Assembly (NCBI GenBank): GCA_018399255.1
Contig: JAGYPA010000007.1
Coordinates: forward strand, 39,293-103,292
Length of the DNA stretch: 64,000 nt
Direction of reading: 5' to 3'
From: Spirochaetales bacterium
GTDB taxonomy: Bacteria; Spirochaetota; Spirochaetia; JABMQR01
This document shows positions 46,168 to 55,175 of this stretch, piece after piece (the first letter of the stretch is position 1; each line of letters starts with the position of its first letter). The position numbers were made by a program, and so were the translations under genes. The notes beneath the pieces were generated by a model. It made no database searches. It saw nothing but the letters and a program-made list of their open reading frames with translations, and was not told the DNA's origin.

Positions 46168-46185
46168 TTGGCACGCTACCTGCAT
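46168..46185 (+). promoter_or_regulatory. sigma-54 promoter of the pspA operon
   Basis: TTGGCACG-CTAC-CTGCAT: the -24 GG and -12 GC dinucleotides are correctly spaced and nearly match the TGGCACG-N4-TTGCA consensus. It lies about 90 nt upstream of the pspA ATG. Confidence 0.9.
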
Positions 46186-46274
46186 AGATTAATTATACAA
46201 GAATTTACTGTCCTGTTCGGATTGGAATCTTGTCAGTATAAAAAAAAGGTTATACCTTACTATGGAGGATACAT

Positions 46275-46943
46275 ATGGGAGTTTTTTCAAGATTTAAAGA
46301 CATTATGAGCGCAAACATCAATTCGATTCTCGATAAAGCCGAGAATCCCGAAAAGATGATCAAACTCATGATCCAGGAGATGGAAGATACCCTGGTTGAA
46401 CAGAAATCGGCTTGTGCCGCAAAAATGGCTGCTAAAACCAAGGCCGAACGCGAGATTCGGGAAACCGAACAGATGATGACCCGCTGGCAGGCACGGGCAG
46501 AACTGGCTGTGGAAAAAAAGAAAGACGATCTTGCCCGCGAAGCTCTTTCCGAGAAGATGAAATACAAGAAGGATGCCGAAATAATTCAGGCTGATGTTGA
46601 GCAGTATGATAAGCTTATTACTGAATGCAAAGAGAATATCATCAAGATCGAGGAAAAGCTCCAGACTGTTCGACAGAAGCACAAACTTCTCATACAGCGC
46701 GGAATGCATGCCAAAGAACAGATCAAGGCTAAAGAAACAATTCGCGAAGCAGCCGGATCAAAAGCTTTTCAGCGCTTCAGCGAGATGGAAGGAAGAATTG
46801 AACGGATGGAAGCGGAAGCGGAAGTGGCAGGATTTGCTGTTCCCGGCGGACTTGAGGATGAATTCCAGAAACTGGAATCCAACTCCGATGTCGAGGCGGA
46901 ACTCCAGGCCTTGAAAAATTCGGTAAAGAAGGAAAAGAAATAA
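46275..46943 (+). CDS. pspA: phage shock protein A (PspA/IM30), copy 1
   Basis: A 222-residue, almost entirely helical coiled-coil protein that binds stressed membranes and inhibits PspF. The start MGVFSRFKDIMSANINSILDKAENPEKMIKLMIQEMEDTL is the typical amphipathic helix and helix 1 of PspA. ATG 46275 has GGAGG upstream. It heads the operon pspA-pspB-like-pspC under sigma-54 control. A second homologue is at 58108-58785. Confidence 0.95.
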   Translation: MGVFSRFKDIMSANINSILDKAENPEKMIKLMIQEMEDTLVEQKSACAAKMAAKTKAEREIRETEQMMTRWQARAELAVEKKKDDLAREALSEKMKYKKDAEIIQADVEQYDKLITECKENIIKIEEKLQTVRQKHKLLIQRGMHAKEQIKAKETIREAAGSKAFQRFSEMEGRIERMEAEAEVAGFAVPGGLEDEFQKLESNSDVEAELQALKNSVKKEKK

Positions 46944-46944
46944 T

Positions 46945-47187
46945 ATGTTCGGCAGTGAGGTAATGGTGGTCTTTATTGCCGTCGGGATCCCGGTAGTATG
47001 CGTAACGCTTATCATCCTTGAAGGCATGAAGCGCAAAGACCAGAGAAGGCGGATGAAGATGGAGGGCTCGGTAAGAAACGACCGGGAATCTGAAATCATC
47101 GAAGAGATCTACAGGGGCATAAAATCCCTGAGAACCAGGATCGAGAACCTCGAAACCATCTATCAAGAAAAAAGGAACAGGGAATGA
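46945..47187 (+). CDS. PspB-like small membrane protein
   Basis: An 80-residue protein with an N-terminal membrane span (MVVFIAVGIPVVCVTLIILEG), a basic stretch (KRKDQRRRMKM) and a C-terminal coiled coil (IEEIYRGIKSLRTRIENLETIYQ). Size, order and place in the operon match PspB, which helps PspC sense envelope stress. It starts 1 nt after pspA and overlaps pspC by 4 nt. Confidence 0.78.
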   Translation: MFGSEVMVVFIAVGIPVVCVTLIILEGMKRKDQRRRMKMEGSVRNDRESEIIEEIYRGIKSLRTRIENLETIYQEKRNRE

Positions 47188-47591
47188 TCATGGCAATACG
47201 TGGTAAATTATATAGAGCAAGAAAAGGTGAGGTCTTTGGCGTCTGCAAAGGTCTTGCCCGGTGGGCGGAACTGCCTGTCGGACCAATCCGGCTTGCAGTA
47301 ATACTCCTGGCTGTTTTTAGCGGATTCATGCCCGTTATCATAATCTATGTGCTTGCAGCAGTTTTTCTGCCGGTCGAGCCGCTGTACAAATCCAAGTTTT
47401 CGGATGACTCAAAGGGCGACTTTGACGAAGATTTCAGAAATGAGTACCGCGAAAACAGAAAACGGACAGTTCACGATCTTAAGGACGAGTTTGAGAAGCT
47501 GAAACGTAAAGTGGCCGGCATGGAAGATGATGTCCTGCACGACCAGGACAAGGAAAAAGATTGGGACAGCCGTTTCAACAAGGACAGCTGA
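47184..47591 (+). CDS. pspC: PspC domain-containing protein
   Basis: A protein of about 135 residues. The PspC domain (LYRARKGEVFGVCKGLARWAELPVGPIRLAVILLAVFSG...VLAAVFLP) has a membrane span, and is followed by a highly charged cytoplasmic coiled-coil tail (DLKDEFEKLKRKVAGMEDDVL). It probably senses membrane stress with the PspB-like protein. ATG 47184 or 47190 may be used. Confidence 0.88.
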   Translation: MIMAIRGKLYRARKGEVFGVCKGLARWAELPVGPIRLAVILLAVFSGFMPVIIIYVLAAVFLPVEPLYKSKFSDDSKGDFDEDFRNEYRENRKRTVHDLKDEFEKLKRKVAGMEDDVLHDQDKEKDWDSRFNKDS

Positions 47592-47720
47592 GCAAGAATA
47601 GCTAAGCAACGATAGTCAGCAGTTTTCCGGCTGCCTGCATATAGAGGGCAGCCGGCATAGAGCTGCAAAAACCCGCCTGCACCAGAATCAATAATCAATA
47701 ATAAACATTTGGAAAAAAAC

Positions 47721-48632
47721 ATGAGTAGTGAAAGACGCACGAACAGGGCCGTCCTGGGGGGAATCTTTATCATCATAGCTGCCCTGGGTATCGGCAGAAT
47801 CATAACCGGAAACAGATTGAACAGCGGCATTATACCGAATATACTGCCCCTTGCCGCAAAAGAGATAGATCAGACGAAGGAAATACCCCTTTCAGGTCTC
47901 CAGATTATTGATGTATCGACGATATCAGCCGATATTCAGATCTCACGAACCAGCGGGAGAACGATTCAGGCCCGCCTGACCGGTAAAGCGGGAAACGCTC
48001 CTGAGCTGACGGCCTATACCGAGGGCACCACCGGAACAATCGCAGTCAAGTGGCCTAAAAATACCAGCAACAATACCCGCAGCATGAACCTGGAACTGCT
48101 TATTCCGCAGAACTACCGGAACGGCCTTTCCTTCAGTACGGTATCCGGAGACATTACCCTGCCCGGGGATGCGCAGTTTTCCCAGCTGTCGGTAAAATCT
48201 GTCAGCGGCGACATCAAGGGAGCGGATGGTGAATACGGGCCCATGAGGCTTGTCTCAGTATCCGGGGATGCCGAGTTCTCCCGAGCAGCAAGTGCAAACG
48301 TAGAATTCACTACAACGAGCGGTAATTTAGACTACAGCGGCAGTCTGGATTCCCTGACAGTAAAAACAATTTCCGGAGACCTCTCTATCAGCCTGGATGC
48401 GCTGACCGGTCCCATTACCTGCAATACTACCAGCGGTGACATAAACCTTCGCCTGCCGGAATCGACCTCAGCTGCTGTCTCATACTCATCAGCTTCAGGA
48501 ACTTTCAGCTCGGAGCTGCCTGTGGAGATCACTGAAACCTCAGCCAACTCCAGGAAGGGAACCATCGGAAGCGGTCTGTATCCTCTTACCGGGCATACCG
48601 TTTCCGGCGATATGGTGATAAAAAAGAGATAG
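47721..48632 (+). CDS. DUF4097 family beta-strand-repeat protein
   Basis: A 303-residue protein with one N-terminal membrane span (AVLGGIFIIIAALGIGRI) and an exposed right-handed beta-helix-like domain of repeating units (TVSGDITLPGD, SVSGDIKG, SVSGDAEF, TISGDLSI, TTSGDINL), typical of DUF4097 and LiaF-type envelope-stress proteins. ATG 47721 with GGAAAA upstream is favoured over a TTG at 47709. It lies 130 nt after pspC, probably still in the psp regulon. Confidence 0.85.
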   Translation: MSSERRTNRAVLGGIFIIIAALGIGRIITGNRLNSGIIPNILPLAAKEIDQTKEIPLSGLQIIDVSTISADIQISRTSGRTIQARLTGKAGNAPELTAYTEGTTGTIAVKWPKNTSNNTRSMNLELLIPQNYRNGLSFSTVSGDITLPGDAQFSQLSVKSVSGDIKGADGEYGPMRLVSVSGDAEFSRAASANVEFTTTSGNLDYSGSLDSLTVKTISGDLSISLDALTGPITCNTTSGDINLRLPESTSAAVSYSSASGTFSSELPVEITETSANSRKGTIGSGLYPLTGHTVSGDMVIKKR

Positions 48633-48672
48633 GGAGCCAATTTCAAAAGGCTTCGCATTTTGGAAATCCCTC
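48631..48672 (+). repeat. imperfect hairpin after the DUF4097 gene
   Basis: GGGA...ATTTCAAAA and TTTTGGAAATCCC arms around a GGCTTCGC turn. The TTTCAAAA core resembles the two perfect palindromes at 11635 and 32411. No T-run follows. It could be a degenerate member of the same hairpin group or a weak terminator. Confidence 0.4.
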
Positions 48673-48748
48673 TATTCATATTACAGCCAATCCGGTAAAG
48701 TATACAATCGCACATATCTTTACGATGGGAGGGGACGGGGAAAGGCTG

Positions 48749-50503
48749 ATGTGCAAAAGACGCAAAAGAACAAGAGCTGTCCGGGCAGGAACCGCAGGAG
48801 TCTTTATCATTCTGCTGACTTTATTTGCAGCTTTTGCAGCTGCCTGCAGACTGTTTCCTAGTGAGTATACCATCACATTTGCGCCCAACGGCGGATCAGG
48901 CACCATGGAAAGTATTGTCCTGACCAGCGGTTCCGTGATCACCTTGCCAAGCAATACCTTTACCCACAGCCAGGATAATTATTTCTTTTCCGGCTGGTCT
49001 CTCAGCGAGTACGGCAGCGCATTGTACCCTGATGAAGGCAGTTTCACCATGGGCAGATCCGATATAACCCTCTACGCAAAATGGCTCTATCCCGGATGGA
49101 CCATCATGGTCTGGCTCGACGGCGACAACAGCCTTCAGAAACAGGCCCGTGAAGACTTCCACGAGATGGAAAAAGGGCTTGCCGCTGCAAAAATTCACGA
49201 TCCGCACCTTACGGACAAGCTGAAAATTATTGTTCAGTACGATGAAACAACCGCAGGCAGCCAGGGCCGTTTCGAGGTTCAGCCCATCGATTCTCCAGAT
49301 TACAGCAGCGCCCCCAGTGCAGGAGAAATCGGAAGTTCATTTCCGGAGCCGAATATGGGGGATGCCGAAGAACTGAGAGATTTCATTGAATTCTGCAAAA
49401 CCGAGTACCCTGCCGAGCATCATGCCCTCATTCTCTGGAACCATGGGAGCGGAGTGCGCAGCATCACCCCATCTTCAAGCCAAAGCAGTTCCGGCTCTCG
49501 TGCCATCTGCATCGATGATACAGACGGCGGGGACATGCTCTACATTGGAGAAATTAAGGACGTCCTGAACACAGATCACCAGGTTGACCTTATCGGCATG
49601 GATGCCTGCCTCATGGGAATGGTCGAAATCGCCTATGAGTTCAGACCGGGTATCGGTGATTTTCAGGCAGACGCTGCCGTTTTCTCCCCGGCCAATGAGC
49701 AGGGAGACGGGTGGGAGTATGAACGAATCCTGAAACGCCTCAGCGGCAACGATCAGGTTGACAAGGAAGAAGACCCCTGCTATGACGCAGAAGATCTTAC
49801 CGCCCTCCAGCTGGCAGGTATTATCGTCAAAGAGTATCAGGATGCATTTTCTGGAATAAACTACGAGACCCAGACAGCCGTCGACCTGACGAAGATAGCA
49901 TCCGTCAAGACCGCTGTCGACGCTCTGTCGGCATTGCTGCCGGATCACCGGGAGACTATAGAGAATATCAGGGACAATTCCAGCGCCGGGGCAGTTCTGC
50001 TCAACTATTTCAACGAGGCTTCACTAAGTGAATGGAAAGAATATGCCTCTTTCGATCTCTATGCCCTGGCAAAGGAGATTTCCACTAACCCCTCCTTTTC
50101 TTCAGATTCAGAAGATTCAGAAGATTCAGAGGTGCGCCAGAAGGCCGAAACCCTTATGTCCGCTGTCGATGCTGCCGTAACGGCATCCTGGGCAGGCAGC
50201 TCATACAGCGGCTTTGAGCCGGGCAGGAACGGGCTGGGAATATTCTTTCCCGACGGAGCCGCCGACCACGAAACCGAAACCTATTGGGACTATCAATATT
50301 TTTACACAAGCTTACCGCATAACGAACTGCAGGAATGGGGCACCGGGAAGTTTACCGGACCCATATTCTACGGGGATATTGATTTCTGCGCAGTTCCTCA
50401 AGAAAAGCGTGCAGACGGTATTGTCGACGGCTGGTTTGAGCTGCTTCAGTTCTGGTACAATCCGGAAAAAGATCTATACGTCCATCCCGGACCTATGTGG
50501 TAG
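48749..50503 (+). CDS. clostripain-like (C11) cysteine peptidase lipoprotein
   Basis: About 584 residues. A long basic leader, a hydrophobic segment and a lipobox AAAC (Cys about 34) are followed by an InlB-type repeat (ITFAPNGGSGTMESI...FSGWSLSEYGSALYPDE...ITLYAKW) and then a C11 domain. The catalytic His is in LILWNHGSG (about 240) and the Cys in GMDACLMG (about 297). A tandem SDSEDSEDSE run (about 462) comes from a 9-bp repeat. ATG 48749 is preceded by AAAGG; ATG 48725 is also possible. Probably a surface-anchored protease. Confidence 0.85.
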   Translation: MCKRRKRTRAVRAGTAGVFIILLTLFAAFAAACRLFPSEYTITFAPNGGSGTMESIVLTSGSVITLPSNTFTHSQDNYFFSGWSLSEYGSALYPDEGSFTMGRSDITLYAKWLYPGWTIMVWLDGDNSLQKQAREDFHEMEKGLAAAKIHDPHLTDKLKIIVQYDETTAGSQGRFEVQPIDSPDYSSAPSAGEIGSSFPEPNMGDAEELRDFIEFCKTEYPAEHHALILWNHGSGVRSITPSSSQSSSGSRAICIDDTDGGDMLYIGEIKDVLNTDHQVDLIGMDACLMGMVEIAYEFRPGIGDFQADAAVFSPANEQGDGWEYERILKRLSGNDQVDKEEDPCYDAEDLTALQLAGIIVKEYQDAFSGINYETQTAVDLTKIASVKTAVDALSALLPDHRETIENIRDNSSAGAVLLNYFNEASLSEWKEYASFDLYALAKEISTNPSFSSDSEDSEDSEVRQKAETLMSAVDAAVTASWAGSSYSGFEPGRNGLGIFFPDGAADHETETYWDYQYFYTSLPHNELQEWGTGKFTGPIFYGDIDFCAVPQEKRADGIVDGWFELLQFWYNPEKDLYVHPGPMW

Positions 50504-50569
50504 GCAGCATACCCGGAGTCCCCCGGAGCTGTCCGCTCACAGCGGGATTGCACCCGGTCTGACCCGGAT

Positions 50570-51340
50570 TCACGGAATTTCCGACGGAATCACCTTCCAG
50601 GCCAGCGGAGTCCACAAGCCGGTCTCCAGCCCGGCTTCCTTCAGGGCTTTTGCACTCCAGTTGTTGCAGGTAAAGAAAAGGGAATAGGTCCCGGCAGCAT
50701 TGACAAATAAACTGTCGCCGTAGACAGGATTTATCGTCTCTGGCGGTATTACCGTCAGTCGACCCTCTTCATCGCGCTCCAGATAGGAGCTGATAAATTC
50801 ATACAGTCTCTCGACATGCTCTCGACTGGTCCGGTAGGGAGTGACTATTTCTCCCGATATAGGTCCGTCATAAAATGATATCCTGACAGCGGCATTGGTG
50901 GGCAGAAAAAGGGAACGGGTTACCAGGGTGAAATTGAGATCCTCAAGAAACGGCGTCACCGGATAAAACACCCGATCGCCCCACCCGAAACAGTAGCAGC
51001 CCCGCTCCGGTCCGGCATCACCCCTGGCTTCAAGAATTTCTCCCCGGAATGGACAGAGGGAGGCCGGGAGGCATATTTCTACATGGTATTTGTTGTTGAG
51101 GAAAAAAATTGCATACTCATCCTCCGCTTCCTGCCCCACTTCGGTGTCGAAAACAGACTGCGTTTCGGACCCCTGCACTGGCCCTTGAGCGGCTTCTGCA
51201 GGATTAACACGAATCAGTCCACCGATAAGCACCCCCGCAGCATACAATGCAAAAAGAGCTGTTGTAACCATCAGCATGATCGTCAACACCCTGACAACCC
51301 TTACTGCGACAGCCTTTTTTCCAGTTTTTGATGATCTCAC
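50570..51340 (-). CDS. DUF2459-family protein
   Basis: About 256 residues with one N-terminal membrane span (RVVRVLTIMLMVTTALFALYAAGVLIGG) and a periplasmic domain. The end FTCNNWSAKALKEAGLETGLWTPL matches the DUF2459/TIGR02117 signature with a conserved Cys. The function is unknown; a cysteine-hydrolase-like activity has been suggested by that motif. The GTG at 51340 is chosen because GGAGATAGGA precedes it; a TTG at 51364 is the alternative. Convergent with the clostripain gene. Confidence 0.72.
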   Translation of the reverse strand: MRSSKTGKKAVAVRVVRVLTIMLMVTTALFALYAAGVLIGGLIRVNPAEAAQGPVQGSETQSVFDTEVGQEAEDEYAIFFLNNKYHVEICLPASLCPFRGEILEARGDAGPERGCYCFGWGDRVFYPVTPFLEDLNFTLVTRSLFLPTNAAVRISFYDGPISGEIVTPYRTSREHVERLYEFISSYLERDEEGRLTVIPPETINPVYGDSLFVNAAGTYSLFFTCNNWSAKALKEAGLETGLWTPLAWKVIPSEIP

Positions 51341-51522
51341 ATTCCTATCTCCATCGCATGACAAAATCTCCTGGCCACAAAGAAACCATACTCCCGCAGA
51401 TTAACCAACGTCAATGGCCTGCATCAGATTTTTCTGAATGGTTTTTGATAAATGGCTGTCAGAGCCCTCTACCCACAAACACCATTTCCGGAGTATAGTG
51501 AAAACTGCTTAAGGAGGTTCGC

Positions 51523-51978
51523 ATGGATCTTTTAACCAATCCCACCTTCCTGTGGCTTGCTGCCGGTGTGGTGCTTCTGATTCTTGAGTTTATCATTCCG
51601 GGTGTTCTGGTTATCTTTTTTTCATTTGGAGCTTTTATCATGATGCTCCTTACGTGGATACTCCCGCTGACTGTTGACCAGCAGCTGATAGGTTTTCTGC
51701 TTATTTCCGTTTTATCCCTTATCACCCTCCGCAAATATCTGAAGCACCTTTTTCATGGAAGAAAAACCGTCGCAGGGGAGGATGCCGATGATCAGAAAGA
51801 TGAGCTGATTGGCAAGCGGGTAATCGTTACAGTTGCAATCTCACCGAAATCTCCCGGCAGGGTATCACTTAACGGAACCGAATGGAGTGCTGAATCAACA
51901 AGTGAATGCAGTACCGGAGAACGGGTTATTATAACCGACAGAGACAGCCTGATCTTGACCGTCGAAAAGGAATCCTGA
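51523..51978 (+). CDS. NfeD family membrane protein
   Basis: A 151-residue short NfeD with an N-terminal group of hydrophobic spans (about residues 6-74) and a C-terminal OB-fold-like domain (LIGKRVIVTVAISPKSPGRVSLNGTEWSAES). NfeD proteins partner with stomatin/flotillin proteins in membrane organisation; the stomatin gene follows by 77 nt. ATG with AAGGAGG upstream. Confidence 0.9.
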   Translation: MDLLTNPTFLWLAAGVVLLILEFIIPGVLVIFFSFGAFIMMLLTWILPLTVDQQLIGFLLISVLSLITLRKYLKHLFHGRKTVAGEDADDQKDELIGKRVIVTVAISPKSPGRVSLNGTEWSAESTSECSTGERVIITDRDSLILTVEKES

Positions 51979-52055
51979 AGGAATGTCCTGTTCATACAGG
52001 CAATCCCCATATTTTTAGATTGTTTGCTGCCTATAGGTAAATCAAGGAGTTGAAA

Positions 52056-52985
52056 ATGTTTGAAACTTTCCTTTCCACCATTATCCTGGTAGTCCTGATA
52101 CTTCTGGTATTAGTCATTCTCATAAAATCCGTACGGGTTGTTCCGCAGAAATCGGCTTTTATTGTTGAGCGGCTGGGAAAATACCAGCAGACCCTCGAGG
52201 CGGGATTCCACATTCTGATCCCTTTTATAGATAAAGTGTCCTATGCTCACACCCTGAAAGAGAGTGCAATCGACGTCGAGTCACAAACCTGCATAACCAA
52301 GGACAATGTGGCTATAGAAGTGGACGGAATTCTCTATCTTCAGGTGGTGGATCCGAAAAAAGCCTCCTACGGTATCGACAACTATAAATTTGCATCGACC
52401 CAGATTGCCCAGACAACGATGCGCAGCGTTATCGGAAAGCTGGAACTGGACAAGACATTCGAGGAACGGGATACTATCAACTCGGTAATTGTTGCCGCGG
52501 TGGATAATGCCTCAGATCCCTGGGGAGTCAAGGTAACCCGATACGAAATCAAGAATATCGTACCCCCGCAAAGCATAAAGGAAGCGATGGAAAAGCAGAT
52601 GCGGGCCGAACGCGAAAAGCGGGCTCAAATTGCTGAATCTGAGGGTGACAAGCAGGCACAAATGAACAGGGCCGATGGATCACGTCAGGAACTGATCGCT
52701 AATTCCGAAGGGGAGAAGCAAAAACGGATCAACGAGGCCGAAGGGCGCGCCGCAGAAATTGAGAAAATCGCTGAGGCTACGGCAGCCGGACTGCGAAAAA
52801 TTGCCGAGGCCATTCAGGAAAAAGGCGGCATGGAGGCAGTAAATCTCCGAATTGCTGAGCAGTATCTCACAGAATTCGGCAAGCTGGCAAAGGAAACCAA
52901 TACCATGATTATCCCGGCGGATCTTACCGATATCTCAAAAGTCATAGCCACGGCCGCCTCAGTGATCAAGAAAATACAACAATGA
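52056..52985 (+). CDS. SPFH/stomatin-like membrane protein (QmcA-type)
   Basis: A 309-residue protein with an N-terminal membrane span (ILVVLILLVLVILIKSV), the SPFH/band-7 domain (VVPQKSAFIVERLGKYQQTLEAGFHILIPFIDKV...) and a coiled-coil tail with repeated Glu/Ala (AEREKRAQIAESEGDKQAQ, EGEKQKRINEAEGRAAE). It forms membrane microdomain oligomers, probably with NfeD. ATG 52056 has AAGGAG upstream. Its last 27 nt overlap the convergent BaiN-like gene. Confidence 0.93.
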   Translation: MFETFLSTIILVVLILLVLVILIKSVRVVPQKSAFIVERLGKYQQTLEAGFHILIPFIDKVSYAHTLKESAIDVESQTCITKDNVAIEVDGILYLQVVDPKKASYGIDNYKFASTQIAQTTMRSVIGKLELDKTFEERDTINSVIVAAVDNASDPWGVKVTRYEIKNIVPPQSIKEAMEKQMRAEREKRAQIAESEGDKQAQMNRADGSRQELIANSEGEKQKRINEAEGRAAEIEKIAEATAAGLRKIAEAIQEKGGMEAVNLRIAEQYLTEFGKLAKETNTMIIPADLTDISKVIATAASVIKKIQQ

Positions 52986-54236
52986 CATGAGGGCAGATCG
53001 TCCGGCGGCAGCCCCGGTTGAAAAGGCAGCCTGAAGGTTGTAACCGCCGGTTTCACCGTCAATATCGAGCACCTCTCCTGCAAAAAAGAGTCCTGGTATC
53101 AAGCGGGACTGCATGGAAGCCGGATCAACTTCCTTCAAAGAAATGCCTCCGGCTGTTGCCATAGCAGAAGAAAACGACCCTGCAGATGATACGGTGTGTT
53201 TCCAGCAGGTCAGACGATCTGCCAACGCAAGCAGTTTTTTTCCCGGTATTTCTGAGCTGTTGCGGCTTCCGTCCAACTTTTCTGCCTCGACTGCCCTTCT
53301 GGCCAAACGATAGGGAATTCCAGTCCTATGAAGCAGGTTCTCGATATTCCGCCCGCCCTGCACTGCAGCAGCTTCCTTTAAAGTCTCTGCAAACAGCGGC
53401 CCCTGACCGGTGAAATCAAGCAGAAGGGAGTCGCCAGTCCGTATTTCCCTCGAATGATTAATCACAAGCGGCCCCGAAAATCCTGTATGGGTTATCAGCA
53501 GTTCACCGGCATACTTTCCTGTTCTCGCACCTTTGCGACGGATTTCCATCGTGGAGACAGGGAAAGAGAGTCCTGAAAGTGCTTTAAGGGGATGAGAAGC
53601 AACAGTAATTCCGCAAAGAGCCGGATGGGGGGGCACCAGCGTATGACCTAGCCCCTGAGCAAGCTGATAGCCGTCACCCGTAGACCCGGTAGCTGGATAC
53701 GACATGCCCCCTGCGGCAATAATTACTGAAGAACAGGTAAAAGATGTTCCGCCCGACAGAAAGAGCGTAAACAGAGTTCCCGCCTTGTCTTTTTCCAAGA
53801 CATCAACGGGGACTTCAGTCCTGATCGTGATACCCGAAGCATGACACCGGTTAACCAGGGCTTGAAGAATATCCTCTGCCCGCAGAGACCTGGGAAACAC
53901 CTTCCCGTCTTTCCGGGTAATCAGGGGAACTCCCCATGCAGCAAACCGTTCGCTGATATCAGAATTCGTGCAGGCATAGTAGGAATTTCTGAGAAAACGG
54001 GCCTGTTCGCGTGTCCCGTAATGGCTCAGAAACTCTTTTGGATCATAATTCTCATCACGCAGATTGGTAATATTGCACTGCCCCGAACCGGTAATCAGCA
54101 GCTTTCTTCCCGGCCGGGAATTCTTCTCAAATATCGTGATACCGACTGATATAGACCGCTGTGCCGCATATTCGGCAGCAGAAATCGCCGCCATGATCCC
54201 GGCCGGTCCCGCTCCAACTACCGCTATCCGATTCAT
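52959..54236 (-). CDS. BaiN/HI0933-type FAD-dependent oxidoreductase
   Basis: A 425-residue flavoprotein. Dinucleotide motif VVGAGPAGIMAAISAAEY (residues 5-22), the second family motif SGSGQCNITN (about 56) and the C-terminal FFAGEVLDIDGETGGYNLQAAFSTGAAAG that holds FAD. The substrate is unknown. It overlaps the nitroreductase gene upstream by 4 nt and the stomatin gene on the other strand by 27 nt. Confidence 0.92.
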   Translation of the reverse strand: MNRIAVVGAGPAGIMAAISAAEYAAQRSISVGITIFEKNSRPGRKLLITGSGQCNITNLRDENYDPKEFLSHYGTREQARFLRNSYYACTNSDISERFAAWGVPLITRKDGKVFPRSLRAEDILQALVNRCHASGITIRTEVPVDVLEKDKAGTLFTLFLSGGTSFTCSSVIIAAGGMSYPATGSTGDGYQLAQGLGHTLVPPHPALCGITVASHPLKALSGLSFPVSTMEIRRKGARTGKYAGELLITHTGFSGPLVINHSREIRTGDSLLLDFTGQGPLFAETLKEAAAVQGGRNIENLLHRTGIPYRLARRAVEAEKLDGSRNSSEIPGKKLLALADRLTCWKHTVSSAGSFSSAMATAGGISLKEVDPASMQSRLIPGLFFAGEVLDIDGETGGYNLQAAFSTGAAAGRSALMSLLYFLDH

Positions 54237-55165
54237 GCTTCCCCGATCGAGCCGCTGTTATCAGGGTGCCATGTGGCAAAGTAAGAAACCTGCCCATTGG
54301 GAAAGTGAGGAATGAAAACTCCTGGATCTTTCCGGCTCCATGTCCCGGTGAATCCAGCCTGAACAGCAGTTTGAGCAAAGTGAAACATAGCAATTCCCAT
54401 ATCTATCCGCTGAATCTTAAAACCCAGCTTATTTCCTGCATAGCCGGCCAGCGTATGCATATAGAAGTGAAAAGCTGATGAACCCGGATCAAACACAATC
54501 CGCCATGGCTGCTTGTTGGAGGCTGAAGGAGCAATCTGCACCATCCGCAAAGCCTCTTCAATATCTCCGACCGTATCTTTTTGTATGGGATGATTAAAAT
54601 TTTTCGTGAAAAAAAGTTCATTCCATGGTTTTCTTTTTGATGAACGGGCTGCTGTACGCATAACCCGCTCAATCAGACTCCTTTTTCCCAAAGGGTACCC
54701 GACCGGTGTAATGCACGGAATTATCTCCCCATGCGCCAGAGCGGCAGCCTCGGCAAACCCTCCACGATTAAAGGTGCCGCCAAGCCAGCAGGTTCCCAGG
54801 CCGAGACTTTCAGCAAATAAAACAACCTGTTCAAAGGCATAACCGTAATCCTCCAGAGCCTGATCATCACCATCAGAAACTGTCATTCCAGCAATAAATG
54901 TTCGGGCTCCGCGTATAACCCCGTACGTACCAAGCCTGGCTCCGCCACGGCTCCCCGCTGCAGTATCCCGGGCTTCCGGAGAATGGTCTTCAGGATTTTT
55001 ATCAATGAGGGTAAAACGTGTACGGGAACCAAAAGGAAGTTCCCGAGGGGCATCAATAAAACTCTGCAGGGCTTTCCAGTGAAGCGGTGACAACGGTTCA
55101 TCGGTAAATGAACGGCATGAAACACGTTCCTGCATCAGAGAAGAGTAACTGATTTTTGTCTGCAT
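54233..55165 (-). CDS. nitroreductase family protein (TM1586-type)
   Basis: A 310-residue FMN-dependent nitroreductase-like protein built of two nitroreductase half-domains in one chain (RVSCRSFTDEPL; APSASNKQPWRIVFDP), as in the TM1586 group. It may act as an NAD(P)H oxidoreductase. ATG 55165 is favoured; the frame is open to 55267 within the preceding gene. It starts 10 nt after the NYN gene stop. Confidence 0.82.
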   Translation of the reverse strand: MQTKISYSSLMQERVSCRSFTDEPLSPLHWKALQSFIDAPRELPFGSRTRFTLIDKNPEDHSPEARDTAAGSRGGARLGTYGVIRGARTFIAGMTVSDGDDQALEDYGYAFEQVVLFAESLGLGTCWLGGTFNRGGFAEAAALAHGEIIPCITPVGYPLGKRSLIERVMRTAARSSKRKPWNELFFTKNFNHPIQKDTVGDIEEALRMVQIAPSASNKQPWRIVFDPGSSAFHFYMHTLAGYAGNKLGFKIQRIDMGIAMFHFAQTAVQAGFTGTWSRKDPGVFIPHFPNGQVSYFATWHPDNSGSIGEA

Positions 55166-55175
55166 AATGAGTTTT

